Assembly: GCF_016598535.1 (NCBI RefSeq)
Contig: NZ_CP066779.1
Coordinates: 1,736,001-1,800,000, forward strand
Reading direction: 5' to 3'
Source: Rhodococcus sp. P-2
Lineage (GTDB): Bacteria; Actinomycetota; Actinomycetes; Mycobacteriales; Mycobacteriaceae
Length of the DNA: 64,000 nt
Each line of letters opens with the position of its first letter. Positions within the stretch are counted from its first letter, which is position 1. The notes under the pieces were generated by a model that saw only the letters and a list, made by a program, of their open reading frames with translations, was not told the origin of the DNA and ran no database searches. Both the position numbers and the translations under genes were made by a program. This document shows, in pieces, positions 45,631 to 54,788 of the stretch.

Positions 45631-46178
45631 TCCACCAATTCCGCAACGCGCTGCGGCGCGACCGGTTCGAGGTCGAACAGAATTCGGTAGACGATCGGCG
45701 CCACCACGTGGTCCACTACCGAATCACCGTCCACGCCAGCCGCTTCCGGCCAACGCGCGAGGATCACGTCGATCTGCGTCCGACAGAAGAAGGCACACTT
45801 GAACTTCTTCGTACCGTCCGGTGCATGCGTCTGATCGTCGCTCATCAACACATCTCGCAGTGACGCGCGACCGACAGGCGCAGACATCTCCTCGAGATAC
45901 TCTTGCGCCCAAACCGTCAGATCCCCTCGGAGCGAACCCGTTTCACGCGGGTCCGCGTCCGGGCGCAATCTCTCGATCGAGACGTCGGCAAAAACTTCGT
46001 TGATGTCCCCCCACCGCCGATAGATGGTCGACGGGGTCACGCCCGCATCGGTCGCGATCATCGGCACCGTGATCTCTGCTCGATCACGCTGTTCCAACAA
46101 CTTGCGCGCCGACGCATGCACTGCCCGTTGGATGCGCGCACTGCGGCCACCGGGGCGCGGACCTGCGGACGGACTCAT
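45588..46178 (-). CDS. TetR-family regulator of the MFS gene
   Basis: A 196-residue repressor starting at ATG 46178 (MSPSAGPRPGG). The HTH is IATDAGVTPSTIYRRWGD, and the C-terminal domain is of the TetR_C_16-like type. It is divergent from the MFS transporter at 46293, with two copies of the AACGCAAA palindrome between them. The gene end overlaps the acetyltransferase gene. Confidence 0.9.
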   Translation of the reverse strand: MSPSAGPRPGGRSARIQRAVHASARKLLEQRDRAEITVPMIATDAGVTPSTIYRRWGDINEVFADVSIERLRPDADPRETGSLRGDLTVWAQEYLEEMSAPVGRASLRDVLMSDDQTHAPDGTKKFKCAFFCRTQIDVILARWPEAAGVDGDSVVDHVVAPIVYRILFDLEPVAPQRVAELVDQTLALAARVVAEG

Positions 46179-46190
46179 GAAACCAATACT

Positions 46191-46256
46191 AACGCAAAGA
46201 TATTGCATTAGGCTACGGCCAGGCGTAGCGTCCCAAACGCAAAGTATTTGCGTTTG
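46191..46256. promoter_or_regulatory. Two TetR operators between tetR and the MFS gene
   Basis: Site 2 is perfect: CAAACGCAAA (46234-46243), GTA, TTTGCGTTTG (46247-46256). Site 1, AACGCAAAGATATTGCATT (46191-46209), matches 15 of 19 bases of site 2's core. Centres are 45 bp apart, one site near each start, fitting control of both genes. Confidence 0.8.
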
Positions 46257-46292
46257 AAGTCTTCACCACCCGCACGGGAAGCGCCTACGACA

Positions 46293-47531
46293 ATGACAAC
46301 GACCGTTTCAGCACCGACCGAGAGCACTTCGCGCCCACGCTTGGGGCGAGGCGTCGCATTCACTCTCATCGCCGTCATCATCGCCACGTTCCTGGGCGCC
46401 TCCGCGACCCCGACGCCGCTGTACGAGCACTATCAACAGTTGTGGGGATTCTCCTCGCTCGCGTCGACGCTCGTGTTCGGCATCTACGCTCTCGCATTAC
46501 TCGCCACGCTCTTGACCGCCGGATCCTTGTCCGATCACATCGGCAGGCGCCCGGTCCTGCTCGGAGCGCTCGCTTTGGAGGCGGTCTCGCTCGCCCTGTT
46601 CGCCTCGGCCGACGGTTTGACCGTTCTGCTGATCGCCCGCGTCGTGCAGGGTGTTGCCACCGGCGCTGCAATCAGTGCTTTGGGTTCTGCGTTGATCGAC
46701 CTCGAACGCACTCCGGGCCGCGGATCGATCATCAACAGCGTTGCTCCGACGGTGGGGCTTGCCGTCGGAGCCGTGGGTTCGAGTCTCATCAGCGAGCACC
46801 TGCCCCGACCCACCAGCACTGTCTACCTGGTCCTTCTCGTGCTTGTCATTCTCGAGATCTTCGGAGTATGGGCAGCTCCCGAGACGTCGGGCGGACGCCC
46901 CGGAGCCTGGCAGTCGCTACGCCCCACCCTTGCTGTTCCTCGTGAGGCCCGAACCATGATTGCGCTCACCGCACCGTGCCTGATCGCGGTCTGGGCGCTG
47001 GGCGGGTTCTACCTCTCACTCGGACCTGCATTGGCGCGCAACGCACTTGAGGTTCACAGCTCGCTCATCGGCGCCGTCATGGTCGCAACACTGACGGGAT
47101 TCGGCGCCGCAGCGGTGCTCACCTTCCGTAAACTCGGTGGCCGAACCGTGATGCTGATCGGAACCACAGCCTTGGTACTCGGGGTGGCCGTCACACTCGT
47201 CGGGGCTGAAATATCCTCTGCAGTCTTCATTCTGGCCGGCACGGCAATTGCCGGTATCGGCTTCGGAGCGGGATTCCAGGGAACCATCCTCACCGTCATG
47301 CCACTAGCCGCCAACCACGAACGCGCAGGATTGTTGTCCACCGTTTACGTCATCGCATACTTGGCCAACAGCCTTCCGGCACTGCTGGCCGGCTACCTGG
47401 TCGGCAAGGTCGGACTGGTGGATACGACGCGTGGCTACGGCGCACTCGTCATGGTGCTCGCGGCCGCCGCGCTGATCGGATTGCTGGTCACCGGCGAGCG
47501 GAAGGGTACGACTACCTCCGTGCCGGAGTAG
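46293..47531 (+). CDS. MFS drug-efflux-type transporter
   Basis: A 412-residue transporter starting at ATG 46293 (MTTTVSAPTE), with GGGAAG upstream. The loop 2-3 motif is GSLSDHIGRRPVLLGALAL, and the helix 5 motif VAPTVGLAVGAVG resembles motif C of drug exporters. Twelve helices can be counted. Together with the divergent TetR gene and its operators it forms a typical inducible efflux unit; the substrate is unknown. Confidence 0.9.
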   Translation: MTTTVSAPTESTSRPRLGRGVAFTLIAVIIATFLGASATPTPLYEHYQQLWGFSSLASTLVFGIYALALLATLLTAGSLSDHIGRRPVLLGALALEAVSLALFASADGLTVLLIARVVQGVATGAAISALGSALIDLERTPGRGSIINSVAPTVGLAVGAVGSSLISEHLPRPTSTVYLVLLVLVILEIFGVWAAPETSGGRPGAWQSLRPTLAVPREARTMIALTAPCLIAVWALGGFYLSLGPALARNALEVHSSLIGAVMVATLTGFGAAAVLTFRKLGGRTVMLIGTTALVLGVAVTLVGAEISSAVFILAGTAIAGIGFGAGFQGTILTVMPLAANHERAGLLSTVYVIAYLANSLPALLAGYLVGKVGLVDTTRGYGALVMVLAAAALIGLLVTGERKGTTTSVPE

Positions 47532-47664
47532 GTGTCCCCCGATCGGTGGACACACCGTTCGTCCTGCACAGGGTCCGGAGAGTGGACAGACGGCATCGAT
47601 CTGCTCCGACATAGTTGTCTTCGAGACAGACAACCGAACGCCCACCCGGACAAGGACACCGACG

Positions 47665-48111
47665 ATGACGAACCCCCGCTACGTAGTTGCCGCAATCACA
47701 GCTCTGGCCGCCGGCGCCCTCACCTTGGGATTGAGCGGAATCGCCAGTGCCGGAACTCTTCCCACAACGGGCAACACCATCACGATGACGATCAGCAACG
47801 ACACCGAACAGACGATTCGTCTCGAAGGTGCCGACAATCCCTACGGACAGTGGATGCAGAGCCCACGCCAGTCGCTCGCACCCCACGAGACCGAGATCGT
47901 CACCGCGTACAACGAGGATCCGCGAGGCCTGACGGCCGACGTCGTCTATTCCACTCCCGGCGGCGGACAAGCCGTCTTCATGGCCAACGACTATCCGCAG
48001 TTCGACACCGACGGAACTCGAACCACGGACGCTGATCGCTACTTCATCTCGAGCTACATCGACGGCTTCTACCCGAACCTGAGCGTCGGGTACCACCTCG
48101 GTGCGGTGTGA
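47665..48111 (+). CDS. Small secreted protein
   Basis: A 148-residue protein with a clear Sec signal: basic start (MTNPR), hydrophobic core (VVAAITALAAGALTLGLSG) and cleavage after ASA (about residue 29). The mature part, about 120 residues, is beta-rich (NTITMTISNDTEQTIRLEG, DGFYPNLSVGYH), without cysteines in the visible chain. This suggests a single immunoglobulin-like or jelly-roll domain. I do not recognise a family. GGACAAGGA lies upstream of the start. Confidence 0.75.
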   Translation: MTNPRYVVAAITALAAGALTLGLSGIASAGTLPTTGNTITMTISNDTEQTIRLEGADNPYGQWMQSPRQSLAPHETEIVTAYNEDPRGLTADVVYSTPGGGQAVFMANDYPQFDTDGTRTTDADRYFISSYIDGFYPNLSVGYHLGAV

Positions 48112-48275
48112 CTGCAGCGAAGGTGCGTCGTCATAAGAAATCCGTCTGCCTCTCAGACGCATTCGTTCTTGGACATTCGTCCGGCGCGAGGGGATTGTTG
48201 AACACAGCCCCGCACGAGCAGGCACACGCCCCGTTTGCAGGTGGTCCGAACATCAACGGGAGAGGGAAAACCACA

Positions 48276-48644
48276 GTGCGACTACCCAACCAGTTTCTGA
48301 TCTACGTCAGCGATGCCGCCTCCGCAGCAGCGTTCTACGGCGAATTGTTCGACGCGAAGCCCGAGGTCCTCAGCCCTCGGTACATGACCTTCGACCTCGG
48401 CGGCGGCGTGGTCCTTGCACTGTGGAGCGGCAAGTCACGCGACCTCGATCCCACGACACCGCGCAATTTCGAAGTCGGCATATTGGTCGACGGCGGGAGC
48501 AGCGAAATACGCGCGATCCACGACGAGTGGGTAGCCAAGGGCGTCGAGGTCGTCGAGGAGCCGAACGAAGATGTCTTCGGTCTGACATTCGTCATTTCAG
48601 ATCTGGACGGGAACCGCCTCCGCGTAGCGCCCGCAGATCACTGA
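48276..48644 (+). CDS. VOC-family protein (second)
   Basis: A 122-residue protein from GTG 48276 (VRLPNQFLIYV), with GGGAGAGGG upstream. The open frame from 48108 overlaps the secreted-protein stop and has no domain sequence in its first 56 residues. The fold shows FLIYVSDAASAAAFYGELFD, YMTFDLGGGVVLALWSG and VISDLDGNRLRVAP, as in small bleomycin-resistance/glyoxalase-like proteins. Ligand unknown. Confidence 0.83.
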   Translation: MRLPNQFLIYVSDAASAAAFYGELFDAKPEVLSPRYMTFDLGGGVVLALWSGKSRDLDPTTPRNFEVGILVDGGSSEIRAIHDEWVAKGVEVVEEPNEDVFGLTFVISDLDGNRLRVAPADH

Positions 48645-48648
48645 GCAC

Positions 48649-49995
48649 TCAACCCTTGATCTCGCCGTATCTACGGAGGGCTTCCTCACGCTCTTGCGCA
48701 TGGTCGACGATCGGATCCGGGTAGTCGACCGGGCGCATCGCCTTCAGCGAGTGGACCGCTTTCCCGGGAACATCGCGGAGTTCGGGAACCCACCGGCGGA
48801 CGTATGTGCCGTCGGGATCGAACTTCTCCCCCTGCGTGATCGGGTTGAAGACGCGGAAGAACGGCGAAGCGTCCGTGCCAGACCCGGCAGTCCACTGCCA
48901 TCCGTGCTGATTGGAGGCCAAGTCACCGTCCACCAGTTGCGACATGAAGAACCGTGCGCCGCGCCACCACGGAATGTGCAGGTCCTTCACCAGGAAAGAC
49001 GCGACGATCATTCGCACCCGATTGTGCATCCAGTTCTCGGCTGCGAGTTGCCGCATGCCGGCATCGACGATCGGGAAGCCGGTCCTGCCCTCACACCAGG
49101 CTTTGAAAGCGGAGTCTGCGTCGGCTCCGCCATCGTGACGTATGCGGTCGAACTTGTCGTCATAGTTTTTCCGGGCGCTGTCCGGTCGTTGAAACAGGAT
49201 GTCTGCGTAGAAGTCTCGCCAAGCCAGTTGGCGACGGTAAGCCTGCGCACCGTCGCCTAGTCGATGGGAGAGATCTGCCAACATCGTTCGCGGATGGATC
49301 GTGCCGTACTTGAGCGGAATCGACATCCGGCTCGTGGTGTCGAGGTCGGGTCGATTTCGTTCGTCGTCGTACCGGTCAAGATCGTTCTCGCAGTATTCTT
49401 TCCACTGCTCGACGGCACCGGCCTCACCGACGAAATCGCACACGGTCGCGGATGGCGCGGGGATACTCACCCGGCGCGGGCCACCGTCCTTGTCGCTCGG
49501 ATCGAACCAACGGACGGTCTGCGCGTCGGTCGACGCGGGGCCTCGCCATCCGTGTTCCATCCACTGACGGAAGTACGGCGTGAATACCTTGTACGGATCA
49601 CCGTCGGCCTTGGTGACACGTCCGGGCGCTACGGCATACGGAGATCCCGTGGCGATCAACTCCACCTTCTCGGCCACCGCCGCGTCTCGCCGTCGGCCGT
49701 AAGGCCCGTAATCAGCACTGATGTGAACTTCTTCGGCGCCAACGGATTTCGCCACGCGGGGCACCACGTCTGCCGGATCACCTCGAACAACCATCAGGTT
49801 TCCGTCGAGTTGGTGATCGAGCGCCGTCAAGTTCGCGAACAGTTGATCCTGGCGCGGTGAGCCTGCCGGTCCGAGCAGTTTGTCGTCGAGAACGAACAAA
49901 CCCAACGTCTGTCCGCCGCCATCCGACGCTGCACTCAGCGTGGGAAGGTCACCTACCCTCAGATCGCGTCGAAACCAGACCACAGAGTTGCTCAC
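48649..49995 (-). CDS. phrB: Deoxyribodipyrimidine photolyase
   Basis: A 448-residue photolyase from GTG 49995 (VSNSVVWFRRDLRVGD). The open frame above overlaps the TetR gene and is not used. The photolyase N-terminal domain begins VVWFRRDLR. The FAD-binding half has GRTGFPIVDAGMRQLAAENW, NRVRMIVASFLVKDLHIPWW and GDLASNQHGWQW, with tryptophans for the electron-transfer chain. It repairs UV-made cyclobutane pyrimidine dimers with light. It follows the TetR gene by 10 bp on the same strand. Confidence 0.93.
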   Translation of the reverse strand: MSNSVVWFRRDLRVGDLPTLSAASDGGGQTLGLFVLDDKLLGPAGSPRQDQLFANLTALDHQLDGNLMVVRGDPADVVPRVAKSVGAEEVHISADYGPYGRRRDAAVAEKVELIATGSPYAVAPGRVTKADGDPYKVFTPYFRQWMEHGWRGPASTDAQTVRWFDPSDKDGGPRRVSIPAPSATVCDFVGEAGAVEQWKEYCENDLDRYDDERNRPDLDTTSRMSIPLKYGTIHPRTMLADLSHRLGDGAQAYRRQLAWRDFYADILFQRPDSARKNYDDKFDRIRHDGGADADSAFKAWCEGRTGFPIVDAGMRQLAAENWMHNRVRMIVASFLVKDLHIPWWRGARFFMSQLVDGDLASNQHGWQWTAGSGTDASPFFRVFNPITQGEKFDPDGTYVRRWVPELRDVPGKAVHSLKAMRPVDYPDPIVDHAQEREEALRRYGEIKG

Positions 49996-50005
49996 CCCGT
50001 CGAGC

Positions 50006-50596
50006 CTACCGATCAGATCCGAGAACGCACCCCACCGCACGAGCCGCAAGTTGCGCAGCTCTTTCGGGTGTCGGAGCGCAGGCGAGCCCGAGCAGGCGCC
50101 GTCGGTGCTCCTCCCCGAGCAGCAATGTGTACAGCTGATCCGCGCACAGCGCAGCCTTCCGGCCGTGCCGATCGAGCAATATCTTCTCCAGAAAGGCAAT
50201 CGACTTCGCCGGGCCGGATTCGTAGAACGCGGCGGCCAGTTCAGGGAACTGTAGAGCCTCGCCGATCATCATGCGGTGCAGCGCAATCGAGTTGTCGCTG
50301 TGCAGGGCGATCACGATGTCCACTGCAGCGGCGAGCAGGTCCGACTGGTCGCCACCGGCGTTCTCGACATACGCGTGTTGACGCGCAACAGCAGCAGCGA
50401 AGACCGCGGATTTGTCGCCGAAATAGCTGTACACGGTGCGCTTGGCGACGCCTGCCGCCGTGGCAATGGCGTCGATGGTCGTTCGCGCGAACCCGACTTC
50501 CCGAAACGAGTCGACCGCGACGTCGAGAATCTCGTTGCGTCGATCAGCTCGCTCAGCGTCGCTGGTTCTCCCACGTCTGCGCGGTTGCTCCATCAA
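50006..50596 (-). CDS. TetR-family regulator upstream of the photolyase
   Basis: A 196-residue repressor with two adjacent Met starts (MMEQ). The HTH is DAIATAAGVAKRTVYSYFGD. The C-terminal half is the TetR_C_7/AefR-like type (FPELAAAFYESGPAKSI). It is probably co-transcribed with phrB. It is divergent from the DUF952 gene, with a spaced palindrome at 50623-50644 between them. Confidence 0.9.
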   Translation of the reverse strand: MMEQPRRRGRTSDAERADRRNEILDVAVDSFREVGFARTTIDAIATAAGVAKRTVYSYFGDKSAVFAAAVARQHAYVENAGGDQSDLLAAAVDIVIALHSDNSIALHRMMIGEALQFPELAAAFYESGPAKSIAFLEKILLDRHGRKAALCADQLYTLLLGEEHRRRLLGLACAPTPERAAQLAARAVGCVLGSDR

Positions 50597-50622
50597 GTCC
50601 CCTGTTACCGTTCCGACAAATT

Positions 50623-50644
50623 AATGCTACGTTGACGTTTCATT
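50623..50644. promoter_or_regulatory. Spaced palindrome between tetR and DUF952
   Basis: Four tetramers AATG, ACGT, ACGT and CATT, each separated by 2 nt, form a 22-bp dyad. It is placed 27 bp from the TetR start and 26 bp from the DUF952 start. Confidence 0.55.
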
Positions 50645-50669
50645 ATTTCGAACACTACAGGAGCACTGC

Positions 50670-51047
50670 ATGACCGGACAACGGCTCGTCCACGTCGCCA
50701 TCGCCGACGACTGGGAAGCGTGCAAGCGTTTCGGTGAGTACGAGGTCTCGACGCGCGGAATCAGTTACGACGAGGCGGGATTCATTCGCGCAACCAAGCC
50801 CGACGCACTCCCTTCGGTGCTCGATCTGGTGTTCGGCGACCTCACCTTGCCGCTGATCGTCGCCGTCATCGACGAGGACGCTCTGACCGCCGCAGGCATC
50901 GACGTCGAATGGGAGGCAGGAAAGCCCCGAATCCTCCGACCACTACCGATGGACGAGGAAACAGTGGTCGCCGAACTGGCCATGGAACGCGTTGACGGGG
51001 CCTGGCCGATTCCCGACCTGACCCCGTACGCAAACCACGCCGGCTAG
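50670..51047 (+). CDS. DUF952-family protein
   Basis: A 125-residue protein: LVHVAIADDWEACKRFGEY at the start, then GISYDEAGFIRATKPD and a C-terminal AELAMERVDGAWPIPD. This is the DUF952 pattern (small ADP-ribosyltransferase-like fold; function not established). It is divergent from the TetR regulator and may be its target. The end overlaps the convergent membrane-protein gene by 4 bp. Confidence 0.8.
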   Translation: MTGQRLVHVAIADDWEACKRFGEYEVSTRGISYDEAGFIRATKPDALPSVLDLVFGDLTLPLIVAVIDEDALTAAGIDVEWEAGKPRILRPLPMDEETVVAELAMERVDGAWPIPDLTPYANHAG

Positions 51048-52033
51048 ACCAGAGCAGCCTCGGGTTCGACCACGGGAGTCGACGCCTTCTTCCGGCCGGC
51101 GGCGACACACAGCGCGATCCCGACCGCAATCCAGCACGCCAACACCAGAAGTGGCGTGGCGGCGCCATGGCCGTCGAAGAACGCCGTCGAACGGACGGAT
51201 GCCCCTGCGGCGCCAGGTGGGAGCAACTGCCCCAACGCACCCCAACCTGCAGGCAACCACGCCGCAGTTGTCGCCATCCCCGAGAGCGGGTTTCCGATGA
51301 ACATCATCGTGACCGCTCCCAACGCGAATCCCTTCATCCCGAGCAGGGATTCGAGACCCAGAATGGGAAGTGAGATGGCCGACATGCCCAGGGTGAGCGC
51401 GAGCGCGGTGAGCAGGTAGTTTCCGTCGAGACTGTTGGTGCCGAACTGCAGAATGGCAGTCAGTGCAAAACCCGCGACAACCGCGACGCCGCCTGCACCG
51501 AGCACTCGCTTGACGATGCTGCGCGGAAACAGTTGCACGAGAACAACAGCAGGCATGATTCCACCGAACACCAGAGGCAATGCCAATGCCGTGAGTCCCG
51601 CACCGGTCGGGTCGTCCGCCGTCAGCGGCACAACGTCTTCGACGGGCACCTTCGCCCCTGAACTCTCCGCGAGCCCACTGGCCACACCGGTCAAGGTTTG
51701 AGCGATCGGGGTTCCACCGGCGGTCGCGATCAACACGTGAGGGCCAGTTGCATCAACGGCGATTCCGCCGACCACGTCGCGAGTCCGAATCGCGTCACGT
51801 AGGGCATCTGCATCGGCGAAGGCTCGAGCATCGAAGGCGCCCGGTTTACTCGCCTCGAGCGAGGCACTGATCTGGGTAGTGGCCTGAACCGGACCGGCGA
51901 TGCCCAACTTCAGTTCGTGCGGGCCACTGTTGATCGACGGCAACACGAAGGCGAGCAGCATCAACCCGATCACAGCGGACAAGCCCAACACCACAGCCAC
52001 CAACTTCTTCCGGTCCTGCGCTTCGACGTTCAT
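51044..52033 (-). CDS. Membrane protein, ABC-2/YhgE-like permease
   Basis: A 329-residue protein. An N-terminal helix (VLGLSAVIGLMLLAFVLP) is followed by an extracytoplasmic domain (about residues 30-155) and six C-terminal helices, ending in a basic tail. The helix-large loop-helices plan is that of YhgE/Pip and DUF3533-type permeases. No ATPase gene is adjacent. The divergent TetR gene and two tandem operators suggest repression by that regulator. Confidence 0.75.
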   Translation of the reverse strand: MNVEAQDRKKLVAVVLGLSAVIGLMLLAFVLPSINSGPHELKLGIAGPVQATTQISASLEASKPGAFDARAFADADALRDAIRTRDVVGGIAVDATGPHVLIATAGGTPIAQTLTGVASGLAESSGAKVPVEDVVPLTADDPTGAGLTALALPLVFGGIMPAVVLVQLFPRSIVKRVLGAGGVAVVAGFALTAILQFGTNSLDGNYLLTALALTLGMSAISLPILGLESLLGMKGFALGAVTMMFIGNPLSGMATTAAWLPAGWGALGQLLPPGAAGASVRSTAFFDGHGAATPLLVLACWIAVGIALCVAAGRKKASTPVVEPEAALV

Positions 52034-52048
52034 AACCCACCTCCCTAA

Positions 52049-52091
52049 GTGGAAGGTTTTCCTCCACTATTTGTGGAAGATATTCCTCCGG
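52049..52091. promoter_or_regulatory. Tandem TetR operators
   Basis: GTGGAAGGTTTTCCTCCAC (52049-52067) and GTGGAAGATATTCCTCCGG (52073-52091), 15 of 19 identical, offset by 24 bp. They lie between the divergent permease and TetR genes. Confidence 0.8.
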
Positions 52092-52122
52092 TTATGATGA
52101 ACTGTCAATACCGGAGGTGAAT

Positions 52123-52698
52123 GTGCGAGCCGATGCACGTGAACGCAGGAACGCAATAGTCGACGCCGCACGCGCGGTGTTCACCGAGCGTGGGCACGAC
52201 GCGCCCCTCGACGCGGTCGCAGAACTCGCGAAAGTGGGCATCGCCACGCTCTATCGGAACTTTCCGACCCGCGAGGACCTCGTGACCGCCGTCGCCGTCG
52301 CAACACTGACCGATGTCCGCGAGGCTGCCGACGTCGCACTCACGGCGATGCCCACCGATCCGACGAGTGCGTGGCACACGCTGGTGGACCGACTCGTGGA
52401 ACTGCGCCTGGGCGCACTCATTCCCGCGCTGGTGGAACGTAGTTTCACCGAGTTGGCGCCCGAAGTTCTGGCCGTGCGCGAGGTGACGAAAGCGAAGATG
52501 ACCGCGACGATCGGCGCCGCTCAGAGCGCCGGGCTGGTCCGCCCCGATCTGCAACCCCTCGAATTTGTCATGGCTCTGGCCAAACTGACGCGCCCGCAAA
52601 TCGAATTGTCGGACGAGGCCATGCCGAACCTGGTCCCGCGGTTGGTCGCGGTGTTCATGGCCGGTCTGCGTCCGGACGGTACCGACTTGCCGGTCTGA
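52123..52698 (+). CDS. TetR-family regulator of the permease
   Basis: A 191-residue regulator. GTG 52123 (VRADARERR) is chosen because GGAGG at 52113-52117 has ideal spacing; GTG 52117 overlaps that site. The HTH is [20 protein letters not shown], typical of TetR. The tandem operators are 32 bp upstream. Confidence 0.9.
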   Translation: MRADARERRNAIVDAARAVFTERGHDAPLDAVAELAKVGIATLYRNFPTREDLVTAVAVATLTDVREAADVALTAMPTDPTSAWHTLVDRLVELRLGALIPALVERSFTELAPEVLAVREVTKAKMTATIGAAQSAGLVRPDLQPLEFVMALAKLTRPQIELSDEAMPNLVPRLVAVFMAGLRPDGTDLPV

Positions 52699-52738
52699 TC
52701 GGCGAAACCCGACGTACCAGGCAAGGCACAATGGGGCT

Positions 52739-53443
52739 GTGACCGAGATACCGAAAATCCTCGTAGTCGACGACGACGCAGACGTCCTGACCTCACTCGA
52801 ACGCGGATTGCGGCTCTCGGGATTCACCGTACTGACGGCGGTGGACGGAGCCGACGCGCTCCGAGTGATCTCCGACAAGCGACCGGACGCGGTGGTCCTC
52901 GACATCAACATGCCGGTTCTCGACGGCACCGGAGTGGTGACGGCGCTTCGTGCCGCCGGCAACGAAATCCCGATCTGCGTGCTCAGCGCACGCAACTCGG
53001 TCGACGATCGCATCGCCGGGCTCGAATCCGGTGCAGACGACTACATGGTCAAACCGTTCGTCCTCGCCGAACTGGTTGCCCGGATCCGCGCGATGCTCCG
53101 GCGCAGCAACACTCCGGCCGGCGATCACGCGGAAGGTACGAACACCCTGCGCGTCGGAAACCTCGACATCGATCTTTCCGGCCGCCGAGTTCGTGTCGAC
53201 GGCAAGGAAGTGCCGCTCACCAAGCGCGAATTCGAGCTACTCGAAGTGCTCGCACACAATTCCGGCATCGTGCTCACTCGCGAACGTCTCCTCGAACTGG
53301 TCTGGGGCTACGACTTCGTCGCCGACACGAACGTCGTGGACGTCTTCATCGGCTATCTGCGTCGAAAGTTCGAATCCGGCGGTTCACCTCGTCTGCTGCA
53401 CACCGTTCGCGGCGTCGGGTTCGTGCTTCGGGAGAACCCGTGA
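52739..53443 (+). CDS. prrA: PrrA response regulator
   Basis: A 234-residue OmpR/PhoB-type regulator from GTG 52739. The receiver has [20 protein letters not shown], phospho-Asp in [12 protein letters not shown] and Lys in [16 protein letters not shown]. The C-terminal winged helix has [13 protein letters not shown] and [20 protein letters not shown]. The sequence pattern follows PrrA of M. tuberculosis (Rv0903c), an essential regulator, closely. The stop overlaps prrB (GTGA). Confidence 0.93.
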   Translation: MTEIPKILVVDDDADVLTSLERGLRLSGFTVLTAVDGADALRVISDKRPDAVVLDINMPVLDGTGVVTALRAAGNEIPICVLSARNSVDDRIAGLESGADDYMVKPFVLAELVARIRAMLRRSNTPAGDHAEGTNTLRVGNLDIDLSGRRVRVDGKEVPLTKREFELLEVLAHNSGIVLTRERLLELVWGYDFVADTNVVDVFIGYLRRKFESGGSPRLLHTVRGVGFVLRENP

Positions 53444-54783
53444 AGCGTCGCCGCTTCTCACTACGAACTCGCGTTGCCGCGGCCGCGGCACTGGGGGCGA
53501 CGTTCATCGTCATCGCACTCGGTGTGGTCGTTGCACTGGCCATCGCACGAAACAATTTGGCTCAGTTGGACCGTCGACTCGAGACGGCATCGACGGTCAT
53601 CGTGGCCAATGCAGCAACAGCGGGACCTTTTCTCGGCGCGTTCGGAGACGGCGGCGCATTTTCCGTGACCATCCGCTCCGACACCGACGGAACCGTCAAA
53701 TCCAGTACCCCGACGCGACTGCCCGAACTGCCGGTCGGTTCGGCGACCGTCGACGTGGACGGTACGAAGTACAGGGCATATACCGCCGAGGCCGATGGGA
53801 TCAACGCCCTTGTCTCGCTGGCGGTTCCCTATGCCGAAGCGCGGGACATCACGGTCGATCAACAGCGTCAGGTTGCGTTCTTCGGCGTCGGGGCCGTAGC
53901 GGCCGCAGCTGCGTTGGGATGGTTGTTCGGTGGCCCGGCGGTGCGCCCTCTCGTGGAATTGACCCGTCGGATCGCCCGGCGAGATCCCGATCTCGCCACC
54001 GAGGTTTCCGGTATCCGTGAAGCGGACGAGCTTGCCGCAGCAGCAGAGTCGATGCTCAGCGACGTCGCCCGGGCACAGGCCGCGACCAACTCGGCCCTTG
54101 CTGCCGCTCGGGACTTTGCTTCCGCTTCGGCTCACGAACTCCGAACTCCGTTGACGGCGATGCGAACCGACATCGAAGTGTTGTCCATTCACGACCTCGA
54201 CCACGAGCAGCGACGTGAGATCCTCACCGATCTCGCCCGCGCACAGGGCCGTGTCGAATCAACTCTGCGAGACCTCGAGCGCCTTGCAAAGGGTGAACTC
54301 TCGACGGCCGAGGATTTCAAGGACACGGATCTGACCGAGGTCTGCGACATCGCTGCCGACGACGCACGCCGACATCATCCTGGACTCGACGTCAGCGTCG
54401 TCACGGTGGATTCCCCACTCCCCTATTGCATCCGGGCGCTTCCTGGCGGAATCCGGTTGATCCTCGACAACGCGATCACCAATGCAGTCCGCCACGGCGG
54501 CGCGAGCACGGTGCGCATCACTCTCGCACGGCCGGTCGATTCACCGGACACCGTCACGATCACGATCGACGACAACGGTTGCGGAATACCGGCCGACGAA
54601 CGCTCGAGCGTCTTCGAGCGCTTCACTCGCGGATCGACGGCAGGCAAGACGGGTTCCGGCTTGGGCCTGGCACTGGTGGCGCAGCAAGCGGCCCTGCACG
54701 GCGGACGTACGACATTTCACGACAGTCCGCTCGGCGGGGCTCGCCTGCTGGTCGAACTCAGGGATCAGCCCGGACCCGAATAG
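53440..54783 (+). CDS. prrB: PrrB sensor histidine kinase
   Basis: A 447-residue membrane kinase from GTG 53440. Helix 1 is about residues 15-35, helix 2 about 147-168, and between them is an extracytoplasmic domain of 110 residues. HAMP follows, then the phospho-His box [31 protein letters not shown] (N box), [11 protein letters not shown] and [18 protein letters not shown]. It is the cognate kinase of PrrA. It converges on the SulP-carbonic anhydrase gene (5 bp gap). Confidence 0.93.
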   Translation: MKRRRFSLRTRVAAAAALGATFIVIALGVVVALAIARNNLAQLDRRLETASTVIVANAATAGPFLGAFGDGGAFSVTIRSDTDGTVKSSTPTRLPELPVGSATVDVDGTKYRAYTAEADGINALVSLAVPYAEARDITVDQQRQVAFFGVGAVAAAAALGWLFGGPAVRPLVELTRRIARRDPDLATEVSGIREADELAAAAESMLSDVARAQAATNSALAAARDFASASAHELRTPLTAMRTDIEVLSIHDLDHEQRREILTDLARAQGRVESTLRDLERLAKGELSTAEDFKDTDLTEVCDIAADDARRHHPGLDVSVVTVDSPLPYCIRALPGGIRLILDNAITNAVRHGGASTVRITLARPVDSPDTVTITIDDNGCGIPADERSSVFERFTRGSTAGKTGSGLGLALVAQQAALHGGRTTFHDSPLGGARLLVELRDQPGPE

Positions 54784-54788
54784 CCCCT

